Assembly: GCF_045679555.1 (NCBI RefSeq)
Contig: NC_092091.1
Location: 18,288,072-18,352,071, forward strand
From: Salvelinus alpinus
Taxonomy: Eukaryota; Chordata; Actinopteri; Salmoniformes; Salmonidae
Length of the DNA: 64,000 nt
Direction: 5' to 3'
Part shown: one piece after another, positions 60,285 through 64,000 of the stretch
How positions within the stretch are numbered: position 1 is the first letter of the stretch
Layout of the letters: each line of letters begins with the position of its first letter
Made by a program: the position numbers and the translations under genes
The notes under the pieces: generated by a model
What the model saw: the letters and a program-made list of their open reading frames with translations, nothing else
Database searches by the model: none
Told to the model about the DNA's origin: nothing

Positions 60285-60723
60285 GAATGAGGTTCATGTG
60301 CGTGTTCTTGCTGCCCATGCCGTACATGAGATCATTCCATGAGCACTCCAGGTTCATCAGACTGTAGTGGTTCTCCAGCAGTTCAGCTTGCTTTATCATT
60401 AACCGAGTGTCTGCCACCATCTCAGGCACCACACAGGAAGGGATGAGAAATATGAATATATACAAATACATTGTAACTGTACAGTGTAACATCAAATGCA
60501 ATGCGAGCCAACAACAATAATTCCCATTCAAGTGGCATGTAATTGTGAAGCTTAACATACCTGAGAAGATATTCTTCAGGTTCTCCACAGCTGAGCCAAC
60601 GTGTTGCATCCCAGCATATTTCACGTCGTCAATGGTGTTGATGCTTTTTCCAAGGAGTTCTGGGTGTCCTTCACGTCCCCCAGGGCCTGAACAGACCCAG
60701 TCTAACTGGGAGTGGATTGCAGC
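60285..60723 (-). pseudogene. exoc3: exoc3-like gene fragment 2, inverted relative to fragment 1
   Basis: Exon A (60723-60561) has a good acceptor (CTCTCCAG) and donor (CAG then GTATGT). It reads AAIHSQLDWVCSG, SINTIDDVKYAGMQHVGSAV and ENLKNIFS. Exon B (about 60430-60285) reads VPEMVADTRLMIKQAELLEN, HYSLMNLECSWNDLMY and GMGSKNTHMNLI. The acceptor of exon B lacks AG (GTGTG). Like fragment 1 it resembles the EXOC3 N-terminal region, but it is better preserved. It is cut by the Tc1-like element at 60279. Confidence 0.8.
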
Positions 60724-60729
60724 CTGGAG

Positions 60730-61170
60730 AGTGGGGACAGACCTTTGTAAATTATTTAGAAACAGTTTTACATTAATCAAAGGGTAGTAGCTAAAGATTT
60801 ACAGAGTGCAGCCATTGTCAAAGCAACATCTTAAGGATCAGACCCTTTTTTCAAAATTTTCACCAAAAATGTCATAACCAAATCTAACTGCCTGTAGCTC
60901 AGACATTGAAGCAAGGATATGCATATTCTTGATACCATCTGAAAGGTAACACTTTGAAGTTGTGTAAATGTTAAATGAATGTAGGAGAATATAACACATT
61001 AGATCTGGTAAAAGAAAATACCAAGAATTTCTTTTTTTTTGTACCATCATCTTTGAAATCCAAGGGAAAGGTCACACATTCAGCTAGGAAGCTGGGTGTA
61101 ATTCAGATGGTGCCCCCGAAAGGGCAACAGTGTATGTGCAAAGTTTCAGACTGATAACTTCAAGAATGAA
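60730..61170. other. Unassigned sequence
   Basis: No feature recognised. Confidence 0.4.
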
Positions 61171-61323
61171 GTCTAGGCAAGTCAGTTAAGAACAAATTCT
61201 TATTTTCAATGACGGCCTAGGAACAGTGGGTTAACTGCCTTGTTCAGGGGCAGAACGACAGATTTTTACCTTGTCAGCTCGGGGATTCGTCTAACGGTCT
61301 AACCACTAGGCTACCTGCCGCCC
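61171..61323 (-). repeat. HpaI-like SINE
   Basis: Minus-strand head GGCGGCAGGTAGCCTAGTGG, an internal GTTAAC site and the tail TTGTTCTTAACTGACTTGCC then TAGAC. The middle has a small deletion between GATTCG and TCTAACGG. Confidence 0.88.
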
Positions 61324-62087
61324 CATGACATTTAGTATGAAGTCACCCAGGTGTCCTTCACGATTTGCCCAAATGTACCCAAGTGGCCGAATTGGTAAAG
61401 CGAGAATATAACTATTTCAAGAATATAACTATAGAAAACATACAAAACGCTATGCTAATAAAAAATACAAGTTTACACACTCCCAGGAATGTCATACATT
61501 TGGATCATTAGCTTCCCTACATAAAATGTACTAACAGGAGACGCGACAAGAATGCTGATCCAATGTCTCCAAACACAGAAGTGAAATATTTAAGATAAGG
61601 GCCAAGTTAGCAGCCAACACTGATCTAAAGTCATAAGTGAACACAACACAAAAGACACAAAATGAAAAAAAAAAAATACAAATGTTGAAATAGTACACAC
61701 TATTTACAGTTACAGAATTTAGAACACCCTCTACACAAGATTGTGCTGCTGGTCCCAAGTCCCAAGTCTTTTCTGCTGTAAAGCACTTACCATCCTCCAC
61801 TTGTAGGCTGGCTGGGTATTCACACCTCTAGATGGCCGGGCGGGGGTTTGTTGTGGAGCCAGAGAGAGCAGCAATCAGACTAAGTGGGGGATGGAGGACT
61901 TGACTGTGGTCTCTTTGAAGTCGGTCTTTACCACAAAAAAAAAAATGTATCTGTTAGAACTTATTACTTATTTTATTTAACCTTTATTTCAGCAATACAT
62001 CAAATAAACAACAACACATCTATAAACATATATTATATAGAGTGGGGAACACTGTTGTGAAGTGTGTGAACCAATTATTTTTATATT
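61324..62087. other. Unassigned sequence
   Basis: No gene or repeat family recognised. Confidence 0.4.
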
Positions 62088-62264
62088 TTTTAAATTAACC
62101 AGGCAAGTCAGGACAAATTCTTATTTACAATAACGCCTACCCCGGGCGACGCTGGGCCAATTGTGCGCCGCCCTATGGGACTCCCAATCACGGCCGGATA
62201 TGACGCAGCCTGGATTCGAACCAGGTACTGCAGTGTGTTAGACCACTGTGCCAGTCGGGAGCCC
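62088..62264 (-). repeat. tRNA-derived salmonid SINE
   Basis: Minus-strand head GGGCTCCCGACTGGCACAGT, B-box-like GGTTCGAATCC, the body GGGCGGCGCACAATTGGCCC and the tail CTGACTTGCCTGGTTAAT. Same family as 3633-3783 but with the middle section retained. Confidence 0.82.
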
Positions 62265-62344
62265 AAATGTGTATTGTATGTTGACTTTGACATGTTGTGG
62301 CTTTCGGATTTACAATATAAATAGAAAGACTCGTATTTCACTTA

Positions 62345-62478
62345 CCAGTTTACGGTAATGTTAGCGTCCTCTCCTTTAGCTGTTGTCTATGACACTTTCC
62401 CGGTAGATTTCTGCTAGAATATCGTCCAAAATCTGTATACCTGGACATTAATTTAGCTTTTTCAGTATTAGTAGCCAT
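62345..62478 (-). other. Candidate minus-strand first exon, unrecognised
   Basis: ATG at 62478 opens MATNTEKAKLMSRYTDFGRY... and the segment ends near a donor-like CTG then GTAAGT at about 62345. There is a stop shortly before the donor in this frame. No family is recognised. It could be an upstream exon of the minus-strand exoc3-like fragment or an unrelated gene. Confidence 0.25.
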
Positions 62479-64000
62479 ATTGTAAGTTCAACATTTGCAA
62501 AACACTTCGTTTTCATAACTCACAGATATGCAAGAATATGTCGAAGCGGGTTACGCATAAATGTCCAAACAGAACTAGCCTCCTGGCGCGCTAGGTTAGC
62601 TGAAAGTTTGTTCGATGGACAAAGGGTTTCCACATACTCTCGTAAAGCACAGCGCATTGGCTATCTAGCTAGCGTGGTTTCAAAATGATAGGTGGTCATT
62701 TGACAAAGATACAGTCAATCAAGGGAACACAGCCCGTGTCATCGGCACGCAATGATGCCATATGGCCATGATGCCTTCCTAGCTAAAATTGGTTTCCCAG
62801 TGGATTGACTGAATGCAGACTGATCTAGCAAAGGTTGGTTACTTTTTCACTTGTGAGGGATAAATACAAATGTAATTTGACTGGTTGAAATAAGGTTTAG
62901 CGTTTGATTTTCGCAGATTTCTTTCTTTGCAAGTTGAACAAGTGGAAATACAATTTAGATTGTGCATACTATATGGACCGTTTTAGGATATGATAAAGGA
63001 TTTTATCTAACAAAACGACACTACATGTTATCTCTGGGACCCTTAGGATGACAAATCAGAGCAAGATTTCAGAATGTAAGTAAATATTTTACCTTCATAC
63101 GTGAATGTATCAAACCTGTTGCAGTGAAAAAAGTGTTTTGTTGTTCTGCACTCTCCTCAAACAATAGCATGGCATTTTTTCGCTGTAATAGCTACTGTAA
63201 ATTGGACAATGCAGTTAGGAATTGCAGTTCCTCAAGAACTTAAGTGTCTTATATGGGCAGAAAGCTTAATGTAAACTCACTCACTTTTGTACATCGCCTT
63301 GGTCCGTACAATTGACCTTATTTTAGCGCCCCAAAAATGTAATACTTCCAGATCAACTGTAATGTCAATACCAGTGTAAAGCACAATTTCTCCCCTTTCC
63401 AACAGAATCAATTACATGACCGCCACGCTGCTCGTTTCTGCATGATTCAAGGCAATGAGCCCCGTCGGGTCTTTTTAAAAATGGCGGGTGGGGAAGCGAA
63501 ACTAATGCGTGATAGTGAGAAGGAGAGATGTTGTGTGGGAAAATTGCTTTTTTTCACTCGATCTGTCCAACTTATCACCTTATCGCCTCTAAAATGTAAA
63601 TAAAACACTATAAAGAGTTTATATAATGTATCATTACATACCTATTTGAAGGTTTGTGTCGAATTTGAATCCGGTTTTTAGGGCGGTGCTAAAGTGATCT
63701 TAGAAGTAACCAGCGGCTTTGAGAATGATGATCGGATGCAATGATGACGCAAAAAATGACTAGGTATCCCCCCTTACCCCGTCACTGTCCATTTCTTGTT
63801 TTTAAACGATGAGAGAAGTGCTACACCTGGTGGAGAGAGATTGTAAGACATAAATAGTTGCTTTATGCGTGCTGTACGTTACGACATGACAAGTCACGAT
63901 GTAACGGAGGGTCTGTTTTTTCTACTTTTCTCCAATACTATAGAGCCATTACCATGTCGATCAACGCTTGAATAAAAACGGGTTCACACCCCAGATTTTG
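62479..64000. other. Unassigned sequence to the window end
   Basis: No gene, repeat family or structured element recognised. Confidence 0.4.

Noticed and set aside
63481-63610. Short frame after AAAATGGCGG near the window end
   Set aside because: A good start context but only about 40 codons, no donor, and no family match.

Overview
This is vertebrate nuclear DNA from a ray-finned fish, most likely a salmonid (trout, salmon or charr). The reasons are intron-bearing genes with GT/AG boundaries, several tRNA-derived SINEs of the salmonid HpaI-like type, and a very high load of Tc1-like and hAT-like DNA transposons. The order mrps35 followed by an opposite-strand mansc4 is also the order known in human. 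By eye, clearly more than half of the window is mobile DNA. Family names come from remembered consensus sequences; no search was run.

Layout. 1-3.4 kb: a Tc1 3' fragment, an inverted repeat and a (GT)57 microsatellite. 3.4-35.6 kb: the mrps35 locus (+), whose introns hold a hAT-like element with a SINE inside it, a 28S rRNA fragment, and a 5,907-bp unit repeated three times in tandem (11821-29541). Each unit is a full LINE (APE endonuclease plus reverse transcriptase, with a 2A-like motif), a 268-bp spacer and the first part of a Tc1 element. The rest of that Tc1 follows the third unit and is itself interrupted by another Tc1. mrps35 appears dead: one expected exon was not found, two exons carry frame-breaking deletions, and exons 1 and 2 do not join in frame.

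35.6-39 kb: mansc4 (-), also frame-broken, plus unrecognised coding-like traces. 39.8-41.5 kb: a C2H2 zinc-finger gene (-) cut in its finger array by a 0.5-kb inverted-repeat element that supplies a new stop codon. 41.9-46.2 kb: three Tc1-like elements. 47.9-51.1 kb: a hAT with a BED-finger transposase remnant, holding a second hAT-like element that holds a solo-LTR-like sequence. 52.7-60.7 kb: two inverted, diverged fragments of an exoc3-like gene, with more Tc1 and hAT elements between them. 61-64 kb: SINEs and unassigned DNA.

Reading across the window, the host genes look like decaying members of a duplicated block, as expected after the salmonid whole-genome duplication (inference). The most striking local signals are the LINE triplication with stepwise damage, a 22-bp inversion exactly between 6-bp inverted repeats in copy 3, and a 40-bp near-continuous palindrome at 57780-57819. 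The last two both look like replication template-switch scars.
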